In this document: positions 1-6,284 of the stretch, piece after piece
Layout of the letters: each line of letters begins with the position of its first letter
Numbering within the stretch: the stretch's first letter is position 1
Translations under genes and position numbers: made by a program
Notes under the pieces: model-generated
The model's database searches: none
Seen by the model: the letters and a program-made list of their open reading frames with translations, nothing else
What the model was told of the DNA's origin: nothing
Source: Clostridiales bacterium
GTDB taxonomy: Bacteria > Bacillota > Clostridia > Christensenellales > UMGS416
Direction of reading: 5' to 3'
DNA length: 7,464 nucleotides
Assembly: GCA_012515725.1 (NCBI GenBank)
Contig: JAAYXU010000132.1
Span: 1-7,464 of the forward strand

Positions 1-876
1 CGTCGCGACGCCGACCTTCTTGCCGTGGTAATCCGAGATCCGCCCCTCGGCGAGCTTCTTGATCTCCCAGAAATGCGATATGATATGCTCCGAGCCCGAG
101 GCCGGACGCACACTGTCCCCGAGCCGCATCGCAAGGCCGGTCAGGACCAGCGCCTCCATGATCGCGCCCGCGGTCTCCTCGTCCTCCCGCGTCGTCCGGT
201 CGGCCATCGATACGACGCGGCGCAGCGCTTCGCGAGTGATCGCGGCGATGTTTTCGCAGTAATACTCGCCGGTTACGACGCGGGATACGTTCCAGTCTAC
301 GAGCGCGACCGCCTTGGCGATCATGTCGCCAAAACCCGCGGATTTGAGCTCCGCCGGAGAGGCCGCCAGTATCCTCGTGTCGGCGATGATGACGCTGGGC
401 TGACGCGCTTCGCGCGTCGTCTTAAAATTGTTCTCGGTAATAGGCGACGTGCCCGACGCGAACCCGTCCATCGAGGGCGCGGTCGCGAATATCGCGAACT
501 CCCTGTCTGTCATGCGCGCCGCCAGGCGGCATATGTCGTTGAGTGAGCCGGTCCCGACCGACAGTATCCCGCGGTGTCCCGCCGCCAGCCGCGCGACTGC
601 GTTCACGTCGGTGATGTCGGCGACGCGCAGGTTGTAATAGAGCTTGAGCTCATGGGTAAATCCGCCCTCAGACAGCACGTCCAGTATCCCGTCGGCCGCC
701 CCTAGCGTGTTTTTATCGGCCACGACCAGCAGATCGGACGGAAACCCGTTTTCCCGCAGCAGCTGCGCGGTACGTGCCATAAGACCGCTCCCTATTTCCA
801 CGGCCCTAATGTCGGCCGTGTGGCGTCTGCCGCACGGACAGTCCTTCAGATTGTCTACGATGCTCTCGATATGCAC
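1..876 (-). CDS. sn-glycerol-1-phosphate dehydrogenase, AraM/EgsA family (C-terminus cut by window edge)
   Basis: This enzyme family interconverts dihydroxyacetone phosphate and sn-glycerol-1-phosphate using NAD(P)H. It is cytoplasmic and metal-dependent, and B. subtilis AraM is the characterised bacterial member. The window holds 292 codons with no stop; relatives are about 390 residues or longer, so roughly the last quarter is missing. Seen: an N-terminal CPCGRRH (13-19) typical of bacterial members, the nucleotide-binding stretch VGTGSLNDI (107-115), ATAPSMDGFAS (131-141), GFGDMIAK (181-188), SGSEHIISHFWE (260-271) and YHGKKVG (283-289). By family analogy D184, H264 and H284 are the metal ligands, and all three are present. 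The GTG start at 876 was chosen because AAAGGAG lies 7 bases upstream and the family N-terminus begins there. It has its own promoter (932-960), divergent from the membrane-protein gene. The family call is firm. The substrate is inferred, since the wider iron-alcohol-dehydrogenase/dehydroquinate-synthase fold covers other substrates. Confidence 0.93.
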   Translation of the reverse strand, partial: MHIESIVDNLKDCPCGRRHTADIRAVEIGSGLMARTAQLLRENGFPSDLLVVADKNTLGAADGILDVLSEGGFTHELKLYYNLRVADITDVNAVARLAAGHRGILSVGTGSLNDICRLAARMTDREFAIFATAPSMDGFASGTSPITENNFKTTREARQPSVIIADTRILAASPAELKSAGFGDMIAKAVALVDWNVSRVVTGEYYCENIAAITREALRRVVSMADRTTREDEETAGAIMEALVLTGLAMRLGDSVRPASGSEHIISHFWEIKKLAEGRISDYHGKKVGVAT

Positions 877-883
877 AATTTCG

Positions 884-890
884 CTCCTTT
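884..890 (-). promoter_or_regulatory. Ribosome binding site deciding the GTG start at 876
   Basis: The minus strand reads AAAGGAG, followed by 7 bases (CGAAATT) and then GTG. The spacing is ideal. There is no ATG in frame nearby, so this site fixes the start of the glycerol-1-phosphate dehydrogenase. Confidence 0.8.
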
Positions 891-931
891 CCGCGCGCGC
901 GGCGAAAAGCGACGCCGCGCCCCGGGATCTT

Positions 932-960
932 ATGATAATGGATATACACCGATATATCAA
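932..960 (-). promoter_or_regulatory. Sigma-A-type promoter for the glycerol-1-phosphate dehydrogenase gene
   Basis: On the minus strand, TTGATA (955-960; 5 of 6 to consensus) is followed by a 17-base spacer and TATCAT (932-937; 5 of 6). The predicted transcript starts near 925, leaving about 49 bases of leader before the GTG at 876. The -35 box overlaps the 8-base palindrome GATATATC (951-958), and the promoter sits between two copies of GGATAT(A/G)(C/T)A (940-948 and 964-972), which could be regulator sites. The region is AT-rich against a GC-rich background, which supports a promoter. Confidence 0.7.
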
Positions 961-972
961 CCGGGATATGTA
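940..972. repeat. Short direct repeat and palindrome at the promoter (possible operator)
   Basis: GGATATACA at 940-948 and GGATATGTA at 964-972 are near-identical direct repeats whose starts are 24 bases apart. The perfect palindrome GATATATC (951-958) lies between them and overlaps the minus-strand -35 box. Part of the similarity could simply reflect AT-rich promoter sequence, so operator function is speculative. Confidence 0.3.
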
Positions 973-1001
973 TGTATTAGCAAGGTAATAAGCTCTCTCC
1001 C

Positions 1002-1030
1002 TTGATCTAAAATAAAACCGACGATATAAT
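1002..1030 (+). promoter_or_regulatory. Sigma-A-type promoter for the cysteine-rich membrane protein gene
   Basis: On the plus strand, TTGATC (1002-1007; 4 of 6) is followed by a 17-base spacer and a perfect TATAAT (1025-1030). The predicted transcription start is near 1037. The -10 box contains the first two bases of the ATG at 1029-1031, so that codon cannot be the start for a transcript from this promoter. The promoter is divergent from the one at 932-960; the two -35 boxes are about 41 bases apart. Confidence 0.75.
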
Positions 1031-1085
1031 GACCGCATATGAGACAGTTTGCCGGACAAAATCCGCTCCCGGGCCGGGCGTGGCC

Positions 1086-1730
1086 ATGAACCTTAATTCT
1101 CCCGTCCGTCTTACGCTGCGGCTCGCGGCGTCCGCGCTGGTGTTTGCCTGCGCGGCGCGCGCCCTGTACAGGGGAGTTGGCATACTTCCCGCCGACGCGG
1201 CGGGCGGGCGTATGCTGGCCGCGGCGTGGCTTTTACTGCTCGCCGATCTGCTGGCCGCGCTCGTGGACAGGACGCGCTGGCAGAGCCCTGGCGGCGGGAC
1301 GGCGTATACAGCGGAGCGGCTCGCGCGCGTGCGCCGCGAGGAGCGGCGAATACTTGCTTGGGCGCTCGTTATTTGGGCGGCGATCCTTACCGGCGGGCTG
1401 CTAACGCTCAGGCTCACGCCGCTTACCGGCGACTGGGCGCTCATCGCGGTGGCAGCGCTCATTCCCGCGGAAGCGGTTTTCTCGCGGTGGCGGTGCCCCT
1501 TCTCGCGGTGGCTTACCCACAGCCCCTGCTGCCGTATCTGCCGTCTGCGCGACTGGGGCGAGGCGATGGTGCTCTCGCCGCTGTGCGCGCTGCCCTCCCC
1601 GCTTACGTTCGCGCTGATCGCGCTCTCGCTCGCGGTACTTGTCCGGGGAGAACTGATTCGCCGCGCACAGCCCTGCCCGCCCGACTGCGGCTCATGCCCG
1701 GGTCCATGCGTTCGGCGGGAGCGGCGGTAG
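1086..1730 (+). CDS. Cysteine-rich multi-pass membrane protein of unknown function
   Basis: I do not recognise a characterised family. The 214-residue product has about five hydrophobic segments (near residues 11-28, 43-60, 88-108, 116-132 and 161-186), so it is very likely an inner-membrane protein. Between segments 4 and 5 lies a cysteine cluster, C137-P and C148-C149-x2-C152-R-L-R-D-W-G-E. A second cluster ends the protein: C197, C201, C204 and C208 in a Pro/Gly-rich tail. Both could bind metal or form disulfides. The open frame extends to an ATG at 1029, but that codon sits in a perfect -10 box, so ATG 1086 is preferred; GTG 1080 is the alternative. No clear Shine-Dalgarno precedes either, so the start is uncertain. 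The gene stands alone, is divergent from the glycerol-1-phosphate dehydrogenase, and ends 3 bases from the convergent MazG-like gene. Confidence 0.72.
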   Translation: MNLNSPVRLTLRLAASALVFACAARALYRGVGILPADAAGGRMLAAAWLLLLADLLAALVDRTRWQSPGGGTAYTAERLARVRREERRILAWALVIWAAILTGGLLTLRLTPLTGDWALIAVAALIPAEAVFSRWRCPFSRWLTHSPCCRICRLRDWGEAMVLSPLCALPSPLTFALIALSLAVLVRGELIRRAQPCPPDCGSCPGPCVRRERR

Positions 1731-1733
1731 GGT

Positions 1734-2063
1734 TCAGCGGGCGGGGTATTTGACCGCGTTTTTTTCGGCCTTGTCGCAGACCGCGCGTGTAAGATCAATA
1801 TCGAAGTGCTCGCATATCCGCACGAGATACCAGAATACGTCGGCCGCCTCCTCTCGAAGGTGCCCGAACGCCCGGCCGTCGTCGCGTACGCTGTCGGCCC
1901 GGTCGGAGTGAATCCACATAAATATCTCGAGAAGCTCTGCGGATTCGACCGCGAGCGCCATCGCCAGATCCTTCGCGTTCTCGCCGTCGGTCCAGCCGCG
2001 CTTGGCGGAGAAGTCCTGCACGGCGCGCCGCAGCTGCGCAACCGTTGTGTTTTCGTCGGTCAT
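1734..2063 (-). CDS. MazG-like nucleoside triphosphate pyrophosphohydrolase (DCTPP1/RS21-C6-like)
   Basis: This 109-residue protein fits the small all-alpha NTP pyrophosphatases that hydrolyse (deoxy)nucleoside triphosphates to the monophosphate and pyrophosphate and clear non-canonical nucleotides. Seen: KDLAMALAVESAELLEIFMW (31-50), carrying the metal-binding E40 and E43 of the ExxE motif, then REEAADVFWYL (70-80) with E72 and D75 of the ExxD motif, and a C-terminal KNAVKYP (101-107), which is typical of this subgroup. The length is normal and the active-site acids are intact. A GGGAGG sits 5 bases before the ATG. It is the last gene of the five-gene unit, 17 bases after the lipoprotein stop, and ends 3 bases from the convergent plus-strand gene. 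I see no terminator after it. The exact nucleotide preference (dCTP or others) cannot be read from sequence. Confidence 0.9.
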   Translation of the reverse strand: MTDENTTVAQLRRAVQDFSAKRGWTDGENAKDLAMALAVESAELLEIFMWIHSDRADSVRDDGRAFGHLREEAADVFWYLVRICEHFDIDLTRAVCDKAEKNAVKYPAR

Positions 2064-2080
2064 CGGGGCCTCCCACGCGG

Positions 2081-3043
2081 TCAGTCGGTTATCGTCAGAT
2101 CGCCCAGCCCGCGCTCGCGCAGCCAGTCGCGGGCCTTGCGGACGAGATCGTCGGGCAGACTTCCGGGACTAGAAAGGTCCTCCATCGCCTGCTCGGTGTA
2201 TTCAAACGGAAATATCGCGCGAACCGCGGACTTTTCCATTTTGCCCTCCTCAGAGACTTTCGGCTCCTGATAGGCGATGTAGCGCCATTCGTTGGACGGC
2301 ATTCTGTAGAGCGTCAGCGCCGCGGGCGTAATGCGCTTAAAAAGCTCCCTGAACGCGCCGCCGTCCCGCCCGTAGCCTGCGTAGGCTACAAGCAGGTAGA
2401 CCTTAACCTGATAGCTGCTCTCATGGATGCCGTAGACATTAAAGGAGCTCACATACGCGTCGGCATACCCGTACGCCTGGGGCAGCAGCGTGTGCAGCAT
2501 CGACTCGATGCGCAGCATCAGCGGCCCGTCCCCGTCCGCGGGGACCCAGGTGAGCGGCTTGGCGTGAAGGGAGGCGTCCTTCATCCACAGATAGTACTCT
2601 ATCTGGTAGTAGATCCATTCCGGGACCGTGAAGAAATACGACTCGCCCTCGGGCTGCGCGATGCGGTCGCCGTCGGACGCTACGGTCATCCGCGCGACCT
2701 CGCGGTTGTCCGCGTCGCGCAGCACGACGATGTTGTCCATCGGGACCTTCGCACCGCTTTCAAAACGCAGGCTTTCGTCGACCATCGCCTGAAGCAGCAT
2801 CCCCGCGGCGGTCGCGTCGCTGATACGAACCTTGACACCCCGGGCGGTGTATACGTCGATCGCGAGGTTCCCCAGCCGGTCGTCGTCCTCCGGGGGCGCA
2901 TGGTAGTCGGCCGACGTGGTCACCGTCGGAACCGAGGTGGGCGCTTCGGGCGCGACGAGCCCCGACACGTCGATATTCCCGCATCCGCACAGGAGCGCCG
3001 CGGACGCGAGTGCCGCCAGCAGTCCCGCAAACCGCCCGCTCAC
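2081..3043 (-). CDS. Predicted lipoprotein of unknown function
   Basis: The 320-residue product starts with a lipoprotein signal: R4, a hydrophobic run (5-18), then a lipobox L18-C19-G20-C21, so C21 should be lipidated and the protein anchored outside the membrane. A Pro/Thr-rich linker (31-52) leads into a globular region. This has a mixed segment (59-125), an aromatic stretch PEWIYYQIEYYLW (141-153), a Tyr-rich segment (191-224) and a C-terminal part with NEWRYIAYQEPK (251-262). I do not recognise a family. The GTG start at 3043 was chosen because GGAGG (3051-3055) lies 7 bases upstream and the signal peptide begins there. The same frame stays open further upstream, but that is inside the DedA gene and is a shadow. 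The start overlaps the DedA stop as GTGA, which implies translational coupling and suggests, without proving, a shared role at the membrane. Confidence 0.88.
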   Translation of the reverse strand: MSGRFAGLLAALASAALLCGCGNIDVSGLVAPEAPTSVPTVTTSADYHAPPEDDDRLGNLAIDVYTARGVKVRISDATAAGMLLQAMVDESLRFESGAKVPMDNIVVLRDADNREVARMTVASDGDRIAQPEGESYFFTVPEWIYYQIEYYLWMKDASLHAKPLTWVPADGDGPLMLRIESMLHTLLPQAYGYADAYVSSFNVYGIHESSYQVKVYLLVAYAGYGRDGGAFRELFKRITPAALTLYRMPSNEWRYIAYQEPKVSEEGKMEKSAVRAIFPFEYTEQAMEDLSSPGSLPDDLVRKARDWLRERGLGDLTITD

Positions 3044-3702
3044 AGCGCGTCCTCCGGAAAGCCCGCGACCCTGTGGCGGCGCCGGATAATAAACCACACT
3101 GCGACCGCCGCCACCAGTACGCCGCCCAGCGCCAGGGCGGCGATACGGCTGTAGTCGGCCAGAAACACGACGATCGCGTCCAGATTGTTTCCCACCGCGC
3201 GGCCCGCCAGGAAAAGGAGCAGATTGTGCCCGAGCGCCGCGGCGGCGATGCACAGGTAGCAATGCGCTCTCTTCCAGCGCAGCGCGCCCCCGGTTATTAT
3301 CGTGATGGCGTTGACGCCGGGTATGAACTTTGAGAAAAGAAACACATACTTTCCATACCGCTCCGCTATGCGCCGGGCGCTCTCGCGCGCGGCGCGGCCC
3401 GGGAGCCGAGCGGCGACCGCGGATCCAAGGAGCTTGCTTCCGCCGCGTCTGCCCAGCTCGAAAAGCGCGAATCCTCCCGTGCATGTACCCAGCAAATAGC
3501 TGCCGAATACCGTCCAGCTGCCGCCCGGCAGACGGATGACGCCGCTTAAAAAACTGCCCAGCATGAGCACTATATCGCCGGGCAGGCCGAATACAATCTG
3601 CAGCACCGCCGCGGTATAGAACGTAAGGAGCTGGTATAGAACAGGAATGCCCTCCAGCCCCGAAAGCGCCTGCCGCAGCAGCACCTCGACGGAATGATTC
3701 AT
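3040..3702 (-). CDS. DedA-family (VTT domain) integral membrane protein
   Basis: The DedA/VTT family comprises membrane proteins linked to lipid flipping (some members translocate undecaprenyl phosphate or phosphatidylethanolamine) and to envelope and proton-motive-force homeostasis. The 220-residue length is normal. Seen: a re-entrant-loop-like segment with FGLPGDIVLMLGSFLSG (38-54), then FGSYLLGTCTGGFALFELGRRGG (66-88), the second loop RYGKYVFLFSKFIPGVNAITIITGGALRW (115-143), and hydrophobic helices near 149-168 and 186-206, followed by a basic tail. The usual family signature after the amphipathic stretch is F-x-R-x-[IL]-P-G-x-R. Here it is F-S-K-F-I-P-G-V-N, so both typical arginines are replaced (K125, N131). 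The ATG at 3702 has GGAG 7 bases upstream. It follows nagA by 17 bases and overlaps the lipoprotein gene by 4. The transported substrate cannot be told. Confidence 0.9.
   Translation of the reverse strand: MNHSVEVLLRQALSGLEGIPVLYQLLTFYTAAVLQIVFGLPGDIVLMLGSFLSGVIRLPGGSWTVFGSYLLGTCTGGFALFELGRRGGSKLLGSAVAARLPGRAARESARRIAERYGKYVFLFSKFIPGVNAITIITGGALRWKRAHCYLCIAAAALGHNLLLFLAGRAVGNNLDAIVVFLADYSRIAALALGGVLVAAVAVWFIIRRRHRVAGFPEDAL
3051..3055 (-). promoter_or_regulatory. Ribosome binding site deciding the lipoprotein GTG start
   Basis: A perfect GGAGG on the minus strand lies 7 bases before GTG 3043, inside the end of the DedA gene. With the GTGA stop/start overlap it argues for coupled translation of the two membrane-associated products. 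Confidence 0.8.
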
Positions 3703-3719
3703 GTAGTCGCTCCGATCGT

Positions 3720-4859
3720 TCAGATTTTAGCGCGGACTCCCCCCACATAGACCGATTCGACGCTCAGGTCCCCGCGCAGCAGCACAAGGTCGGCGACGCA
3801 GCCCGTCTCAATACGGCCCCGCCGGGTTTCGCCGATCTGCCGGGCCGGGTTGATCGTGGCCATACCGAGCGCCTGGGGCAGCGGAACGCCCACGCTGCGC
3901 ACCATATTGCGCACCGCGACCTCCAGCGTCAGCGTGCTTCCGGCCAGAGTTCCGTCCTGCAGCCGCGCCTGGCGGTCGCGCACGAACACCTTGCTTCCGG
4001 CCAGGCTGTATTCGCCGTCGGGAAGATCGGTCGCCGCCATCGCGTCGCTGATGAGCACCACGCCAGCGGGCCCCTTTGAGCGCACCACGAGCGCCAGCGC
4101 TCCCGGATGCAGATGCACGAGATCGGCGATGATCTCGGCCGCTACCCCGTCGCGCACGAGCGACGCCCCCACAACGCCGGGGCTGCGGTGCGCAAGCGGC
4201 ACCATGCCGTTAAAAAGATGCGTCGCCTCGCGCGCTCCCGCGTCGAATGCCGCCATCGAGGTCTCGTAGTCAGCCTCGGTATGCGCCAGAGATACCGTGA
4301 CGCCCTGCCCCGCCAGATACCCTATGAGATCGAGAGCGCCGGGGTTTTCGGGCGCGATCGCGATGATCCGGACATATTTCTCGTATCCCTCTGCGATCGC
4401 GAGCCAGTTTTCCCGCGTGGGCGGCAGTATGCAGTCGCCCCGCTGCGCACCTTTCCTGGCCATGGACAGGAAAGGTCCCTCCAGATGGCAGCCCAGCACC
4501 GCCGCTCCGCCGGTGTCCTGCCCGGACCACTCGGCGGCGCGTATGAGCGTCCGTCGCAGGTTTTGCACGGTCTCGGTGGCCGTCGTGGGCAGGAAGCTGG
4601 TTACGCCGTGGCGCACGAGCGCGCGGGCCATATGCGGTATCGCGTCGGGATCATCGTCCTGGCATTCCTTGCCCGCGATAGCGTGTATATGGATGTCGAT
4701 AAACCCCGGCGAGAGCACCAGGCCTTCACCGTTCACTGTCTCGGGCGCGGAAAGCGACGGACCGATCTGGGCGATGATTCCATCCCGCACGCGAACATCG
4801 ACGCCGGTCCTCAACTCTCCATCCAGCAGAACCGCCGCGTTACGAATACAAAAATCCAT
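3720..4859 (-). CDS. nagA: N-acetylglucosamine-6-phosphate deacetylase
   Basis: NagA hydrolyses N-acetylglucosamine-6-phosphate to glucosamine-6-phosphate and acetate, the committed cytoplasmic step in amino-sugar use and cell-wall recycling. The 379-residue length is typical of this amidohydrolase. Seen in order: PGFIDIHIH (51-59) with the metal-site HxH motif (H57, H59), HLEGPF (125-130) with metal ligand E127, RKGAQ (135-139), LAHTEA (191-196) with H193, ATHLFNGM (212-219) with H214 and N217, DLVHLHP (246-252), ISDAMAATDLPDGEYSLAG (270-288) with catalytic D272, and the C-terminal NPAR...GRIETGCVADLVLL (337-361) that closes the small beta domain. All expected catalytic residues are present. 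GGGAGG precedes the ATG and overlaps the end of the CCA-adding enzyme gene, whose stop is only 3 bases away. No glucosamine-6-phosphate deaminase (nagB), sugar PTS or regulator is adjacent, so partners must lie elsewhere. Confidence 0.95.
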   Translation of the reverse strand: MDFCIRNAAVLLDGELRTGVDVRVRDGIIAQIGPSLSAPETVNGEGLVLSPGFIDIHIHAIAGKECQDDDPDAIPHMARALVRHGVTSFLPTTATETVQNLRRTLIRAAEWSGQDTGGAAVLGCHLEGPFLSMARKGAQRGDCILPPTRENWLAIAEGYEKYVRIIAIAPENPGALDLIGYLAGQGVTVSLAHTEADYETSMAAFDAGAREATHLFNGMVPLAHRSPGVVGASLVRDGVAAEIIADLVHLHPGALALVVRSKGPAGVVLISDAMAATDLPDGEYSLAGSKVFVRDRQARLQDGTLAGSTLTLEVAVRNMVRSVGVPLPQALGMATINPARQIGETRRGRIETGCVADLVLLRGDLSVESVYVGGVRAKI

Positions 4860-4862
4860 TTC

Positions 4863-6257
4863 CTAATCCTCCCGTCTCCCCAAATAATCCCACCGGGCCG
4901 GATAGTCCAGCAGCTGCCGGGCCGCCCGGGTCAATCCTTCCATGGTATTGTCGCGGGGATGCTCGACCGCATACCGCCACAGCGCCCGCTTGAGCCGTCC
5001 GACCCGCGCCGACGGCGGCTCCCCCAGCAGCCCGGCTATGTCACGGCCCGTCAGGGCCAACGCGTCGGGAGTGTCGGGCGCTCCGTCGCGGATCATAGCC
5101 GCGAGTATCGCGTCCCAGCGGTCGGCCGCCCGCAGTTCCGGCTCGATCGCGCGCCTTAGCGCGATAAGATCGCGCACGAACGGGTATCCCATCCGCGCAA
5201 AGAACCACCGCACTGCGTCAGGCCGGGCGCGGCCGTTCGGGTCAAACGTATGGTGTCTTACCAGCAGCGCCGTTCGCTCGACGATCTCGCGGGAAAACCG
5301 CAGGCGTCGCAGCGCGGCGCTGACCCTCTGCGCGCCGATCGCCCCATGCTCCAAAATCGCGGCCTCGGGCATGCCCGGACGGCCGATATCATGAAGCAGC
5401 GCCGCCAGTCGCAGATGCAGCACGGCCGGTGCGCGGCTCGCGCAGCCCACACTGTACGAAAGTCCGTCCATGCCCCCTATTAAAAGCCCGCGGCAGGCCG
5501 CGACCTCGGGAAGCACGCGTCCAAGCGCGCCGATAGCATCGAGCGTCAGAAGCGCCCGGCCCACTGGATCGTCGCCGGTGCTCGAGCTGGGATAGCGCGT
5601 GTCGGCCAGCAGTATGCGCGTTAGCTCGTCAGCGATGCGCTCGGGCGCGATGTCGTCCAGGCGGCCCGCGCGGTCGCGGGCGGCGCGCATGGTGCCGGGA
5701 TCGACGCCGAAATGAAGCTCGCCCGCAAGACGCGCCAGCCGCATGAGACGCAGCCCGTCGTCGTCAAAAACGGCCTCGGGCTCCCGGGTCGTTCGCAGCG
5801 TACGGCCGCTGATATCGGGTATGCCCGACAACGGGTCGATGATCGCGCCGGAGAGTATGTCAAGGTACAGCGCGTTGACGGTAAAGTCGCGCCGGAGCGC
5901 GTCGCCCTCGAGCGGTACGCCCAGCGTCACGGTCTCGGGCCGGTGGCGTCCCCCGGCGCGGTAGCTCTCGCTGCGAAACGCCGTATACTCGGCCTGCCGC
6001 CGCACTCCGTCTATATCTACGCGCAGTATGAGCGTACCCAGCGTCGGAGCGGCGGGCGTCGCCCGGATCCACGGGTGATCGCGCAGGCCCTCGATGAGCA
6101 GCCCCGGGGGCGCGGGCCCGCACAGATCCACATCGTGCGAGGGAAGGCCCAGCAGCCGGTCGCGTACCCAGCCCCCCACCGCGTAGAGCGCCCAGCCGCG
6201 CGCCCGGAATTCCTGCGCCAGCGCACGCAGCCAATCGGGCGGTGCGTCCGCCTTCAT
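4863..6257 (-). CDS. cca: CCA tRNA nucleotidyltransferase / poly(A) polymerase family, with HD domain
   Basis: This enzyme adds or repairs the 3'-CCA of tRNAs from CTP and ATP. Seen in the 464-residue product: the nucleotidyltransferase motif YAVGGWVRDRLLG (25-37), catalytic acids D42 and D44 in HDVDL (41-45), the RRDFTVNAL motif (122-130), DPLSG (141-145), the nucleotide-template helix FDDDGLRLMRLARLA (164-178) and PERIADELTRIL (205-216). An HD-type domain follows, with LLHDIG (287-292; H289, D290), EHG (303-305) and HH (335-336). HD domains in this family carry phosphohydrolase activity in some members. The frame is open back to an ATG at 6326, but a TATAAT box (6285-6290) lies inside that extension. 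The ATG at 6257 has a near-perfect AGGGGGTGA ahead of it and gives the normal family N-terminus. It is first gene of the five-gene unit. Strict CCA addition versus A-addition alone cannot be decided from sequence. Confidence 0.92.
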   Translation of the reverse strand: MKADAPPDWLRALAQEFRARGWALYAVGGWVRDRLLGLPSHDVDLCGPAPPGLLIEGLRDHPWIRATPAAPTLGTLILRVDIDGVRRQAEYTAFRSESYRAGGRHRPETVTLGVPLEGDALRRDFTVNALYLDILSGAIIDPLSGIPDISGRTLRTTREPEAVFDDDGLRLMRLARLAGELHFGVDPGTMRAARDRAGRLDDIAPERIADELTRILLADTRYPSSSTGDDPVGRALLTLDAIGALGRVLPEVAACRGLLIGGMDGLSYSVGCASRAPAVLHLRLAALLHDIGRPGMPEAAILEHGAIGAQRVSAALRRLRFSREIVERTALLVRHHTFDPNGRARPDAVRWFFARMGYPFVRDLIALRRAIEPELRAADRWDAILAAMIRDGAPDTPDALALTGRDIAGLLGEPPSARVGRLKRALWRYAVEHPRDNTMEGLTRAARQLLDYPARWDYLGRRED

Positions 6258-6261
6258 GCAC

Positions 6262-6271
6262 TCACCCCCTC
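6262..6271 (-). promoter_or_regulatory. Ribosome binding site deciding the cca start at 6257
   Basis: The minus strand reads GAGGGGGTGA. Its AGGGGGTGA matches AGGAGGTGA, the complement of the 16S rRNA 3' end, at 8 of 9 bases. The GGGGG core is 7 bases from ATG 6257. This favours 6257 over the upstream ATG at 6326. Confidence 0.8.
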
Positions 6272-6284
6272 GCGCGGTTGATTC

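Noticed and set aside
25..546. Plus-strand open frame of 173 codons, with smaller ones at 428-988
   Set aside because: They are antisense to the glycerol-1-phosphate dehydrogenase, whose conserved motifs run continuously through the whole stretch on the minus strand.
1736..1768. Possible plus-strand terminator: GCGG...CCGC followed by seven T
   Set aside because: The stem is only 4 bp with a 9-base loop, and the T run encodes lysine and asparagine codons of the MazG-like C-terminus. It is too weak to call.
1007..2041. Long minus-strand open frame of 344 codons
   Set aside because: It overlaps the membrane-protein gene and the MazG-like gene in another frame, its translation is Ser/Arg/Ala-rich with no motif, and it is explained by high GC limiting stop codons.
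2045..3154. Long plus-strand open frame of 369 codons
   Set aside because: It is antisense to the lipoprotein and MazG-like genes, which have proper ribosome binding sites, a signal peptide or family motifs. The plus-strand translation is Arg/Gly/Val-rich without recognisable features.
3044..3748. Upstream extension of the lipoprotein frame, which would make a 555-residue protein
   Set aside because: The extension lies inside the DedA gene in another frame and reads as Arg/Gly-rich. The lipobox signal peptide with GTG start and GGAGG at 3051-3055 shows the true N-terminus.
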